From positions 1,266,324 through 1,330,323 of the forward strand of contig NZ_KB849283.1 of assembly GCF_000368145.1 (NCBI RefSeq): 64,000 nt of DNA. Reading direction: 5' to 3'. Under the pieces are notes generated by a model that did not search any database, had not been told where the DNA came from, and saw only the letters and a program-made list of their open reading frames with translations. Made by a program: the position numbers and the translations under genes. Shown in pieces: positions 1 through 7,726 of this stretch. Positions within the stretch are counted from its first letter, which is position 1. Every line of letters begins with the position of its first letter. Source of the stretch: Acinetobacter guillouiae CIP 63.46. Its GTDB lineage: Bacteria; Pseudomonadota; Gammaproteobacteria; Pseudomonadales; Moraxellaceae.

Positions 1-579
1 ACTACTGGCAGGTGTCACTTTTAAAGCATTTATACATGCGCCAGCACCTGTTTGAATACCACAACCTAATGGTCCTAATAGTTCAATTGGTACGTCTTTG
101 GTCACTTTAACCGTGTTATTTTCACGACTTAAAGCATAGGTTGCAAAGGAGGATTGGGCAAAAAAATGATCATTTACCACGCCTTGATCATGGGTACAAA
201 GCGCATGATTCCCTTCTGAATCTGCCCCACTAAAATTTCGTCCAAAAAACTCTGAACAATAGGCAGGATTACCAGTATTACATTGGGTACATTTCCCACA
301 ATAACCATAGCTTAAAACCACATGATCGCCGACTTGAAGCTCGGTTACGTTAGGGCCAATCGCCTCAATAATTCCTGACCCTTCATGTCCAAGGACGGCA
401 GGCAGCGGTACCGGATAATATTGATCACGTACAATCAAATCGGTGTGGCACATTCCTGTAGCAACCACTTTTACCAATACTTCATCACCTTGCGGCTGAC
501 GTATTTTTAAAGCTTGCAGCTCAAAGTCAGCACCTTTACATGGGGTCACTGCGGCAATAATATCTTTTAATTCACTCAT
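1..579 (-). CDS. areB: Aryl (benzyl) alcohol dehydrogenase, zinc-dependent, C-terminal part cut by window edge
   Basis: Medium-chain zinc alcohol dehydrogenase, expected to oxidise benzyl-type alcohols to aldehydes with NAD. The visible 193 residues begin MSELKDIIAA and show the catalytic-zinc motif GMCHTD, the GHEGSG motif, and the four-cysteine structural zinc loop (CGKCTQC...C). The Rossmann part lies off the left edge. The gene follows areC by 33 bp on the same strand, and the areC product uses its aldehyde. Assignment to AreB rests on family features plus the are-type context (sigma-54 promoter, aldehyde dehydrogenase, AcoR/XylR-type activator). It could instead be another aryl alcohol dehydrogenase of the XylB type. 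Confidence 0.85.
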   Translation of the reverse strand, partial: MSELKDIIAAVTPCKGADFELQALKIRQPQGDEVLVKVVATGMCHTDLIVRDQYYPVPLPAVLGHEGSGIIEAIGPNVTELQVGDHVVLSYGYCGKCTQCNTGNPAYCSEFFGRNFSGADSEGNHALCTHDQGVVNDHFFAQSSFATYALSRENNTVKVTKDVPIELLGPLGCGIQTGAGACINALKVTPASS

Positions 580-612
580 GGTATAACGTCCTGTCATGAT
601 TTATTTAATTGT

Positions 613-2067
613 TTAAAAAGGATAATGTGGCGCTTGAGCCTGTACTGTAATCCATTGCCACTGGGTAAATTCATCGGCATTGGCAGGGCCGCCAATACGC
701 GTACCATTACCTGATGAACCAAAACCACCAAATGGATTGACCGTTTCATCATTTACGGTCTGATCGTTGATATGTAGCAAGCCCACTTTGAGCTGCGCAC
801 CGAGTTGCATACCTCGTCCCACATTGGAGGTAATAATGCCTGCTGAAAGCCCATAATCGCCGTCATTGGCTAATTCAATGGCCTGTTCATCTGAGCTAAA
901 CGGGATCAATACCGCAACAGGACCAAAAATCTCTTCACTAAAAATCGAATTGTTTGCAGTCACATCTGTCAGTACAGTCGGTTGAAAAAATACCCCATCG
1001 GCATGCCCGCCGATTTCCAATGTTGCGCCTTCATTAACCGCAGCACTGACCAATTGTTCTACACGTTGCGCTTGTTTAGCATTGATCAATGGCCCAATGG
1101 TGACATTCTTGTCACAAGGATTCCCTACCACAAAATTCTGCACTTTTTCAATTACACGCTGTTTGACCTGTTGATAAATTTTTTGGTGAATCAAAATCTT
1201 GCCAGAAGTCATACAAATCTGCCCAGAATGTAAAAATGCACCCCATGCAATATTTTCTGCTGCTAACTCAATATCCGCATCATCCAAAATAATCAGTGAG
1301 TTTTTCCCACCCAGTTCTAGAGAAACTTTCTTTAAGGTCTTTGCCGCATTCGCCCCAACAATCCGTCCAACTTGGGTTGATCCCGTAAATTGGATACTGG
1401 CAATATTTTGATCCAAAGTCAGTGCTTCACCAACTTCTACCCCACCTGGCAATACATGCAGCAGCCCCTTTGGTAATCCTGCAAGTTCAAAAATCCGTGC
1501 AATCACATAGCCACTGCACACTGCTGTACGCTCATCAGGTTTTAACACCACCGCATTACCAAAGGCCAAAGCAGGTGCCACAGCACGTAAAGCTAAGTAC
1601 AGTGGAAAGTTAAATGGAGAAATGACCCCAACAACACCTAAGGGCAAGCGTTTCGCTATACTTAGTTTGCCATTTTGCGTAGGTAATAATGTGCCCTGTT
1701 CATTTGTAGGTGAAGCAATACAATGTTTAAGCACTTGAATCGCAATACTCACTTCAAAGCCTGCTTTCAGTTGTAATGAGCCACTTTCCTTAACCAGCCA
1801 CTCAATCACTTCCGCTTGATTTTCTGTCAGTAAAGCAGCAGCTCGCTCAAACACTGCCTGACGCTCTTGATAATTTAAAGCCCACCACTGTTGTTGAGCG
1901 GCTTTGGCTTGTTGTGCAGCACTCACCACATCAGCGGCAGTGGCATAACCGATTTCACCAAGCACTTGACCTGTTGCAACCTCAATCACACTGTAGGTGT
2001 CTTGGGCTGACTGCCATGAACCGTTAAATAATTTTTTATCCCAAAGCTCTTTTGTGAATATAGACAT
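613..2067 (-). CDS. areC: Benzaldehyde dehydrogenase (NAD)
   Basis: Aldehyde dehydrogenase superfamily, 484 residues, the usual length. It should oxidise benzaldehyde and substituted benzaldehydes to benzoates in the cytoplasm. Visible landmarks are the cofactor-binding stretch around VISPFNFP, the general-base glutamate in LELGGKN (E251) and the nucleophile cysteine in GQICMTSG (C285). It lies between an outer-membrane Phenol_MetA_deg-type gene (95 bp upstream) and areB (33 bp downstream), all on the minus strand, so one transcript from the sigma-54 promoter at about 3205-3221 is likely. The benzaldehyde preference is inferred from family resemblance (XylC/AreC) and from the neighbours. Vanillin or other aryl aldehydes are possible alternatives. 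Confidence 0.85.
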   Translation of the reverse strand: MSIFTKELWDKKLFNGSWQSAQDTYSVIEVATGQVLGEIGYATAADVVSAAQQAKAAQQQWWALNYQERQAVFERAAALLTENQAEVIEWLVKESGSLQLKAGFEVSIAIQVLKHCIASPTNEQGTLLPTQNGKLSIAKRLPLGVVGVISPFNFPLYLALRAVAPALAFGNAVVLKPDERTAVCSGYVIARIFELAGLPKGLLHVLPGGVEVGEALTLDQNIASIQFTGSTQVGRIVGANAAKTLKKVSLELGGKNSLIILDDADIELAAENIAWGAFLHSGQICMTSGKILIHQKIYQQVKQRVIEKVQNFVVGNPCDKNVTIGPLINAKQAQRVEQLVSAAVNEGATLEIGGHADGVFFQPTVLTDVTANNSIFSEEIFGPVAVLIPFSSDEQAIELANDGDYGLSAGIITSNVGRGMQLGAQLKVGLLHINDQTVNDETVNPFGGFGSSGNGTRIGGPANADEFTQWQWITVQAQAPHYPF

Positions 2068-2162
2068 GATGACCTCTTCAAAATTTATTTAGACAATTGC
2101 TTTACTGTTCCAACTGCATCCTTGTAAAAATGACGCAATCAATGTGTTACACCTGCTTTAAA

Positions 2163-3044
2163 TTAAAAAATGTAAAACACACGAAAATTTAGACCGTAAT
2201 CTTTCTTAAATCCGCTTTCTGTTCGTGTGTCTGAAAGCAACTGTGCACTTAATTGAGTTTTTGCATTCAGCATTTGCTGAAACTCCAATCGCGCTTGTTG
2301 CTTTTCCATGTTCTGATCCAGTTTGATTCCATCCAGCTGTTGTTCACCCCCATAATTTGCGGCATAACCGAAGGCGATTCTCTGTTTAGAATTCAAGTCG
2401 TAACGTAAGTTAAATTGAGTTTGATAGCTGGTCGCTTGTGAAAGTGTTTGATCACCCTTTCCTGCTTCATCGTTGTCTCCATACCAAATCACATCTTGAT
2501 AAAGTTCAAAAGCAAACTTGCCATATAGCGGCTGTACCCATGCCAGTTGAAGATCATACTTAAATCGATTTTCGCCTAAATTCACCGCATCATTTCGATC
2601 ATATTGCCCAACTGGCAAATAAATAAATGGGGTAAATGCCAGATAACGACCCGATGAACCTTGTTCAGGTTGATTAATCAACCAAAATGCAGAAGCAATC
2701 ACTGGATCTGCAAAACCTGAGGCATTGTTTAAATCAGTATCGCCAATTTGCGTATGCCGTACTGTTCCAAACGGTAAAATTATTTGAGGTGTTGCACGTA
2801 ACCCAGCGATGTCGGTGTAATGAATAAAGCGCGCGATACCGATATCCGATTTAGATTCAGCTCTGGTTTTTTCACCATTTTGATAATAACCCTCCATTTG
2901 ACTATGTTGATAATAGAACACACCTGCATTGGTGCCTTTTGGCAACGCTGTATAATCCCCCACATTTACATCAATCGCATGGCTATACTGTACAAACATG
3001 CCACTCAACATAAGAAGCAGGCTATTTTTATTGCTAAAACGCAT
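2163..3044 (-). CDS. Outer-membrane protein, phenol-degradation MetA (SphA-like) family
   Basis: A 293-residue protein with an N-terminal signal peptide (about residues 1-23, ending YSHA) and alternating beta-strand sequence that ends in an aromatic residue (VFYIF), typical of an outer-membrane barrel. The pattern matches the Phenol_MetA_deg family, which sits in many aromatic catabolic operons and is thought to aid uptake of hydrophobic substrates. It is the first gene of the operon leading to areC and areB and is closest to the sigma-54 promoter. The family role is not firmly proven, so uptake is an inference from location. A second family member lies at 53222-54169 next to the indole genes. 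Confidence 0.7.
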   Translation of the reverse strand: MRFSNKNSLLLMLSGMFVQYSHAIDVNVGDYTALPKGTNAGVFYYQHSQMEGYYQNGEKTRAESKSDIGIARFIHYTDIAGLRATPQIILPFGTVRHTQIGDTDLNNASGFADPVIASAFWLINQPEQGSSGRYLAFTPFIYLPVGQYDRNDAVNLGENRFKYDLQLAWVQPLYGKFAFELYQDVIWYGDNDEAGKGDQTLSQATSYQTQFNLRYDLNSKQRIAFGYAANYGGEQQLDGIKLDQNMEKQQARLEFQQMLNAKTQLSAQLLSDTRTESGFKKDYGLNFRVFYIF

Positions 3045-3204
3045 TATCTATTCCCTTTAGTTTCAAGCATCCTTTTCACTGCTCATTGCACTTGTTTAAA
3101 TTTTGAATCAAAAATCAATCTATTTATCCATGACGAATCGACCATCTACACTTGATAAATCGACTGATAGATTTGTTTTAATCAAATATGAGCCATAGAA
3201 TATT

Positions 3205-3221
3205 TGCAGTTAGCGTGCCAA
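3205..3221 (-). promoter_or_regulatory. Sigma-54 (-24/-12) promoter of the are operon
   Basis: Read on the minus strand the sequence is TTGGCACGCTAACTGCA. It matches the RpoN consensus (YTGGCACG-N4-TTGCW) with the invariant GG and GC correctly spaced. It lies about 160 bp upstream of the first gene of the operon (start 3044). The regulator at 5675-7507 is a sigma-54 activator and two matching inverted repeats sit 50-98 bp further upstream, so the arrangement is the classical enhancer-dependent one. Confidence 0.85.
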
Positions 3222-3270
3222 TATTTTTATAATTAATAATCATAGACTTAAAATAAAGTCACATTCCCAA

Positions 3271-3319
3271 TGTCCAATAAATGAACAGCATTGAGAAAGC
3301 GCTGTCCAATCAATGGACA
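3271..3319. promoter_or_regulatory. Paired upstream activator sites, probably for AreR
   Basis: Two inverted repeats with TGTCCA left arms lie here: TGTCCAATAAATGAACA at 3271-3287 (one mismatch) and TGTCCAATCAATGGACA at 3303-3319 (perfect 6-bp arms, 5-bp spacer). Their starts are 32 bp apart, three helical turns, placing them on one DNA face. They lie 50-98 bp upstream of the -24 element, where XylR/DmpR-type activators bind. Assignment to AreR is inferred. Confidence 0.7.
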
Positions 3320-3321
3320 AT

Positions 3322-3676
3322 CACTGGGGGCCTAAAACAAGGATGGGTTAGCGATGTTGACGAGTAGATGAAATATCTTCTAAACAATTAAATATGGCGC
3401 TTGTTGAACTGGTCGTGAACGATAAAGCAAAATTATGTTAGTAAGACAAAAATTAAAATATAAGTTATTAAAAAACACATATGACTAATTCTTAAATTTA
3501 CTATTTTAATAAATCGTACGATCAGAACATGAAAGCTATAAAAAGACTGTCATTACTTTGAGTAAATAAATTTAAATTATTAAATATAATTAATAATTCA
3601 ATTAAATTTGTCTTAATATTTGGTTTTATGTTTTAATCTCTATGTTCTTCATTCAATAACAATAATTGGACTAAGT
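3322..3676. other. AT-rich intergenic stretch upstream of the T6SS cargo genes
   Basis: About 355 bp, strongly AT-rich, between the AreR sites and the first cargo gene. I see no convincing gene or hairpin. A promoter for the plus-strand cargo genes is expected here, but no clear -35/-10 pair stands out. Confidence 0.4.
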
Positions 3677-3991
3677 ATGACGAAACCTAAATTTTTACAT
3701 GAACTACCAATTGAACAGTTAAAACAAATGTCTCAACAAGACATAAAGCAAACAATAAAAGCAGAACAGCTTTATTTTCGACATAGGCCGAAAAAGATCT
3801 ATTACCTTGCGGTAAATAGAGCTAAAAGCAAAAAAGGTGGATTAGTTAAAGCGAGTGCGTTAGTAGGAAGCTTCTTAGAGAATGGTGATGAGATTGTCGA
3901 TAGCCCTAATAACTCTGTAGCTATAAATATCTTTATCGGTGATAAGGCCCCTGAAGGCTTTTTGTGCCAAGAAGGTGTTAATCATGGCTAA
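3677..3991 (+). CDS. Uncharacterised small basic protein upstream of PAAR
   Basis: A 104-residue protein beginning MTKPKFLHEL. The ATG at 3677 was chosen over the upstream extension to 3620 because the extension is hydrophobic and low-complexity. It has no signal peptide or membrane segment, is rich in Lys/Gln (QDIKQTIKAEQ, RHRPKK, RAKSKKGG), and I do not recognise a domain. Its stop overlaps the start of the PAAR gene by 8 bp, so the two are probably translated together. The position suggests a helper (adaptor or chaperone) for the PAAR-effector pair, but that is inference. Base composition is AT-rich like the rest of the island. Confidence 0.6.
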   Translation: MTKPKFLHELPIEQLKQMSQQDIKQTIKAEQLYFRHRPKKIYYLAVNRAKSKKGGLVKASALVGSFLENGDEIVDSPNNSVAINIFIGDKAPEGFLCQEGVNHG

Positions 3992-4502
3992 AGGTTTTGC
4001 AATTCATAACTCTATGACAAATCATGGAGGAATCATTCAAGCAACACAACAACGAACCTCTCAAATGGGAAACCTATTTCTACGTGCTGGAGATGGTCAC
4101 TTTTGTCCTAAGTGTAAATGCTGGTCTACAATACAACCAAGTCATAACCATATCATTATGGACGGAAAACCAGTCGCTTACGTTGACGATCTATTAAGTT
4201 GTGGAGCTAAAATTTTACCTAAACAAGATCATGTTGTTGGAACAAGTCAAGGGGAAAACTATAGTAAGAATACAAACTCATCAAGCTTTTTAGCTCAAGG
4301 CTTAACTCTATATTCAGGTCAATATCAGTTAGTAAATAATTCAAATAATCAACCCTATAGCAATGTAAAATACATTGTTACCTATGCTGATGGTCGTACT
4401 ATTGAAGGTGTCACTGATGAAAATGGCATGACAGAAAAACTAGAATTTACAGAAAAAGCAGAAGATATTGAAATTAAACTTTTTGAGGCTGATTCATGGT
4501 AG
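3984..4502 (+). CDS. PAAR-domain T6SS spike-tip protein with C-terminal transthyretin-like extension
   Basis: A 172-residue protein (ATG at 3984, preceded by GAAGGTG). Residues about 1-95 have PAAR-family features: N-terminal MAKGFAIHNSMTNHGG, a Cys-x2-Cys-x-Cys cluster (CPKCKC), SHNHIIMDGKPVAYVDD and a late Cys in LLSCGAK. PAAR proteins cap the VgrG spike and carry effectors. After a Ser/Asn linker, residues about 105-172 (YSGQYQLV...ADGRTIEGVTDENG) resemble the transthyretin-like extensions found on VgrG and PAAR proteins that recruit cargo. It overlaps its neighbours on both sides (8 and 7 bp). No vgrG or structural T6SS genes are in the window, so this is an orphan cargo module. Confidence 0.85.
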   Translation: MAKGFAIHNSMTNHGGIIQATQQRTSQMGNLFLRAGDGHFCPKCKCWSTIQPSHNHIIMDGKPVAYVDDLLSCGAKILPKQDHVVGTSQGENYSKNTNSSSFLAQGLTLYSGQYQLVNNSNNQPYSNVKYIVTYADGRTIEGVTDENGMTEKLEFTEKAEDIEIKLFEADSW

Positions 4503-4639
4503 ATCAACATCAGACTACAACAACCAAAATTGCAAAAGTAGAAATTGTAAAATTAAAATCACCTACCCGCCTCGTCCTATACGGTGGTGCCCGATCTCTT
4601 GGAGATAATGGGGCTTTTTTTCATGCCTCTAAAATGTGA
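4496..4639 (+). CDS. N-terminal fragment of putative T6SS effector (47 codons, then stop)
   Basis: The ORF starts at ATG 4496, overlapping the PAAR stop by 7 bp, with GAGG 8 bp upstream. It encodes MVDQHQTTTTKIAKVEI... and ends ASKM-TGA. The stop overlaps the GTG that opens the next ORF, which continues as V-I-A-D-Y. The two frames can only be joined in the few bases before 4639: the second frame has a stop just upstream (4630-4632) and the first stops at 4637. A single missing base between ATG and TGA would fuse them into one effector of about 251 residues. I read this as a frameshifted, or possibly recoded, effector N-terminus. Confidence 0.55.
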   Translation: MVDQHQTTTTKIAKVEIVKLKSPTRLVLYGGARSLGDNGAFFHASKM

Positions 4640-5250
4640 TTGCTGATTATAAAAATGATCTACCTCTGAAATCTTATTTTATTTCAAATGGAATGAGGCA
4701 GTTTATTGATCTAATAAATGTTCAACCTGAAAATTCCATTCAATCTTTAGACGTTTTTAGCCATGGTTCTGATCTAGGTCTTTATAGTGTGATTGGTGCT
4801 TCTTTAAAAAAATCAATGACATTTGAATATTCTCAGTCAAATAATTTATCATCTAATTTATATAGAAATAGATCAACAAAATTGGATCAATATGAATTTT
4901 TTGGTGGAGCTAATTGGAGAAATTCATTCATTATTTCAGACATTAATTTTAAAGTTTTTACAAATGAATCAAAAATAGAAATACATGGTTGTAATAGTGC
5001 ATTTGATGGAGAGCTAGACACTCTTAGCTCTTTAATATCAGTTGCTTTATTCAAAGCTGGTAAAAAAAGAAGTGTTGTTATTGGGCATGCGGATTTTGCT
5101 AGTCCAAATAGAGGGGGGACAAAGGATATGTCTAAACAAGATTATCGACATGAGACACGAATAATTTATAATAATGGTAAAGTCATTGCTAAAACACGCA
5201 GAGAAGGTCGTCTTTCAGCCGAATTTATAAAAAAAGCTTTAGGAGGGTGA
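4636..5250 (+). CDS. Putative T6SS effector, CHAT/caspase-like candidate, main part
   Basis: A 204-residue ORF opening at GTG 4636 with no good ribosome site of its own. Two short motifs stand out: a His-Gly after a hydrophobic strand (SLDVFSHGSDLG, H43) and a Gly-Cys after another strand (KIEIHGCNSAF, C119). That spacing is typical of His-Cys dyads in the caspase/CHAT/DUF4347 clan, so a cysteine-peptidase-like fold is suggested, not shown. It follows the PAAR gene and precedes a small multi-pass membrane gene with a strong ribosome site inside its last codons, the usual effector-immunity order. Its C-terminal tail (GRLSAEFIKKALGG) is repeated in degenerate form at 5616-5660. Confidence 0.6.
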   Translation: MIADYKNDLPLKSYFISNGMRQFIDLINVQPENSIQSLDVFSHGSDLGLYSVIGASLKKSMTFEYSQSNNLSSNLYRNRSTKLDQYEFFGGANWRNSFIISDINFKVFTNESKIEIHGCNSAFDGELDTLSSLISVALFKAGKKRSVVIGHADFASPNRGGTKDMSKQDYRHETRIIYNNGKVIAKTRREGRLSAEFIKKALGG

Positions 5251-5254
5251 AGTC

Positions 5255-5590
5255 GTGGAAAATTATGAATACTGGGTTAACGTTTATTCTGCTGTTTTTT
5301 CAATATTAATTATATCTTTAAGCTTAAATTCTATTATTTTTATAAAAGATAAAATTAATAAAGTACTCTCTTTTTTTGTCTTTACTGGTCTATATTCTTT
5401 AATTTTAAGCTACTTTTTTGAAAAATCTTCAATTGGTTATACACAACAAGAACTTTTACCAACGTTTATTTATAAAGGATATAATTCTCATATATTCCAA
5501 GGGAATACATATTTGTTAATAACTTTAGTCCTTTTCATTCTATTAATTATAAGACTATTAATTAATAGAAAAACCCACATGGACAAGTAA
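5255..5590 (+). CDS. Small membrane protein, probable cognate immunity protein
   Basis: A 111-residue protein starting at GTG 5255. AGGAGGG at 5241-5247, inside the end of the effector gene, is an excellent ribosome site. Three membrane segments are visible: about residues 10-30, 37-55 and 77-104, the last two separated by a loop rich in Tyr/Gln. It is very AT-rich. I recognise no family. Position directly after a PAAR-linked putative effector, with translational coupling, fits an immunity protein; an inner-membrane location would suggest that the effector acts in the periplasm or membrane of the target. Confidence 0.55.
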   Translation: MENYEYWVNVYSAVFSILIISLSLNSIIFIKDKINKVLSFFVFTGLYSLILSYFFEKSSIGYTQQELLPTFIYKGYNSHIFQGNTYLLITLVLFILLIIRLLINRKTHMDK

Positions 5591-5615
5591 AGGATTGATC
5601 ATCTTGAATTTTTCA

Positions 5616-5660
5616 GGCTCTCTTTCAGCTGAATTTATAAAAAATGAACTAAAGGGCTGA
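5616..5660 (+). pseudogene. Orphan effector C-terminal tail (relic)
   Basis: These 15 codons read GSLSAEFIKNELKG-stop, closely matching the end of the effector gene (GRLSAEFIKKALGG-stop at about 5206-5250), including the ATTTATAAAAAA nucleotide stretch. No start or body precedes it. It looks like the end of a displaced alternative effector, or a partial duplication left after a tail swap. Confidence 0.6.
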
Positions 5661-5674
5661 ATAGAAAATTACAA

Positions 5675-7507
5675 TTAATTGCCAATATATTTATAAATCG
5701 TTGTTCTTGAGATATTTAAGCGCTTCGCTGTCCTTGCGATATTGCCATTTTCTTCTTGTAACACCTGCACAATCATTTGCTTGGTCAAGCTATTTAAGTT
5801 TTTATTTTCATCTAATATCAGTTGCTTACTTTGCTGCTGAATCGCTAAATCAGCTTCAGGTAAATATAAATGATTTAAAATTTCACTGTCTTTAAATGCT
5901 GCGGATAGCTTCACTACATGAATTAATTCACGAATATTTCCTTCCCATGCGTGCCTATTAAATTGTTGTTCTACATGGCTCGACCATTGCGCTATACCAA
6001 ATTGATCCAGAACGTGATGTAAAATAACCTGTTTATCTTGACGTAAGCGTAAGGGTTGTAAATGTACCTGAAAACCGCAAATACGATAATATAAATCACG
6101 GCGGAATGACTGCTGTTGTATTTTACTTTTTAAATCCTGATGTGTTGCACATAACAGTTTAAATGCTGACTTGATCGGTTTACGTCCTCCAACCCGATAG
6201 AACTGCTGATCTTGTAGCACTCTTAAAATTTTCACTTGTAAATGTAAAGGCAAATCACCAATCTCGTCGAGAAAGAGTATGCCCTGATCTGCCAGTTCAA
6301 TTAAACCTTTTTCGCCTTGCCGTTTAGCACCTGTAAAAGCGCCGCCTTCATAACCAAATAATTCTGCTTCAAGCAAATGATCTGGTATTGCACCGCAATT
6401 AATCGAAATAAAAGGTAAATCTACATCCAGCTTCTGATGTAACTGCTGAGCAAAATGATCCTTACCTGTACCTGTTTCTCCGGTAATCAATACAGGAATA
6501 TCGGCTTTTAATGCTTTCAGCGCCTGATCAAGCAAATGCTGTGTCGTGATTTTGCTTGTTTCATTCTGCAACCGCCCATTCACACTACGTAGCTGGGCAT
6601 AAAAAAATGCATGGTCAAAACTTTGAATAAAAAAACAATCACTCGAATTTAATGGATTCAAATGCTCAGTGAGTAAAAAATGATCCATTGGTTGCTGCAA
6701 CAATTGCTCAATAGAACAATTTAGCAGTTTCAACGCCATTTGGTTGGCTTTGAGGATTTTTCCTGATTGATCCAGTACGATCATGCCCGTATAGGCATTG
6801 TCCAACAAATCTTTAGAATGTTGAAAATAAAGGACCCGTTGATCAGGTTGTAGTGCTGCCTGAATAATCTTATTTTCCAAAATATAACTTTGGTAAAGTA
6901 AGTGACGCAACCAATTGCTCGCCAAAAGCCCTTGTGGTGAAGTGATATCTAAAGCACCGAGTACATCACCACAGCCATTGAATATCGGAACCGATGCACA
7001 AGAATAATTTGAAAACTCATCTAGATAATGTTGATGCCCTGTCATGATCATAGGCTGTTTAGACATCACACTACATGTCGGTGCAATCGCACCAAACACA
7101 GAGGGCTCAATAATACGACCCGTGCATAAATAATGATATTGGTCATCTAAATCAGGATTGTGACGTTCAGCAATAATTTTAAGCTGATGATTAATTAAGA
7201 AAACGATAACATCCTGTTGCCCAAATAAGCGCCAGACATCATTTAATACACCTTCAGCCAATGCGGCTAATTTTATATCGCCCTGTGAAAGGTCAGCGAC
7301 AGGAAACTCGTCTAAGTCAGTGATTTTGGAGAAAGGACTTAAGCCCGAATTTTTTGCACTTTCCCAAAGCTGTAAAATAGGTGAATCTCGTTGCACAATC
7401 TCTGGCAGTTCTCCAGTATTGTAAAAGTTATATTTAATATTTTGCCAAGAAAATTCAGATAACCCATCCATAAGCCTATTCCAAATCCAGCAGTTGCTTT
7501 CGATCAT
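5675..7507 (-). CDS. areR: Sigma-54-dependent transcriptional activator, AcoR/XylR type
   Basis: A 610-residue enhancer-binding protein. The N-terminal region (about 1-210) is a GAF-like sensor as in AcoR (DVIVFLINHQLKIIAERHNP, SYILENKIIQ). A PAS-like stretch follows (about 220-290, LDQSGKILKANQMAL). The AAA+ domain has Walker A GETGTGKD, the sigma-54 contact loop GAFTGA and Walker B ILFLDEIGDL. A Fis-type HTH closes the protein (NIARTAKRLNISRTTIYKYI). It should activate the RpoN promoter at 3205-3221, although the T6SS cargo now lies between. The start is uncertain: AAAGGG touches the ATG at 7507, and an in-frame ATG at 7471 has TGGAA 8 bp upstream. Confidence 0.85.
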   Translation of the reverse strand: MIESNCWIWNRLMDGLSEFSWQNIKYNFYNTGELPEIVQRDSPILQLWESAKNSGLSPFSKITDLDEFPVADLSQGDIKLAALAEGVLNDVWRLFGQQDVIVFLINHQLKIIAERHNPDLDDQYHYLCTGRIIEPSVFGAIAPTCSVMSKQPMIMTGHQHYLDEFSNYSCASVPIFNGCGDVLGALDITSPQGLLASNWLRHLLYQSYILENKIIQAALQPDQRVLYFQHSKDLLDNAYTGMIVLDQSGKILKANQMALKLLNCSIEQLLQQPMDHFLLTEHLNPLNSSDCFFIQSFDHAFFYAQLRSVNGRLQNETSKITTQHLLDQALKALKADIPVLITGETGTGKDHFAQQLHQKLDVDLPFISINCGAIPDHLLEAELFGYEGGAFTGAKRQGEKGLIELADQGILFLDEIGDLPLHLQVKILRVLQDQQFYRVGGRKPIKSAFKLLCATHQDLKSKIQQQSFRRDLYYRICGFQVHLQPLRLRQDKQVILHHVLDQFGIAQWSSHVEQQFNRHAWEGNIRELIHVVKLSAAFKDSEILNHLYLPEADLAIQQQSKQLILDENKNLNSLTKQMIVQVLQEENGNIARTAKRLNISRTTIYKYIGN

Positions 7508-7520
7508 CCCTTTGATGATC
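7502..7520. promoter_or_regulatory. Inverted repeat over the areR start codon
   Basis: GATCATC-CCTTT-GATGATC has 7-bp perfect arms. It covers the annotated areR ATG and its purine-rich AAAGGG. It could be an operator or an RNA hairpin that limits areR translation. Function is not shown. Confidence 0.4.
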
Positions 7521-7726
7521 CCAATATAAAATCACCCTCTCTAGAATATGACAAGGGCTAAATACAATTAAATATGTAGCACAAAATCTGCATCATCACA
7601 AAATCCCATACGGAGATTTAAAATAAATACTCATGTAAATCAATTATATTTCACATTGCATACTGTCTTTAAATGCAGTCTAGACTTCATTCTTAAATGT
7701 TATTTTTCAATCTAAATAAAATGAAA

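Noticed and set aside
2820-3155. Plus-strand ORF of 111 codons opposite the outer-membrane protein
   Set aside because: It lies antisense to a well-supported gene with a signal peptide and has no ribosome site or domain.
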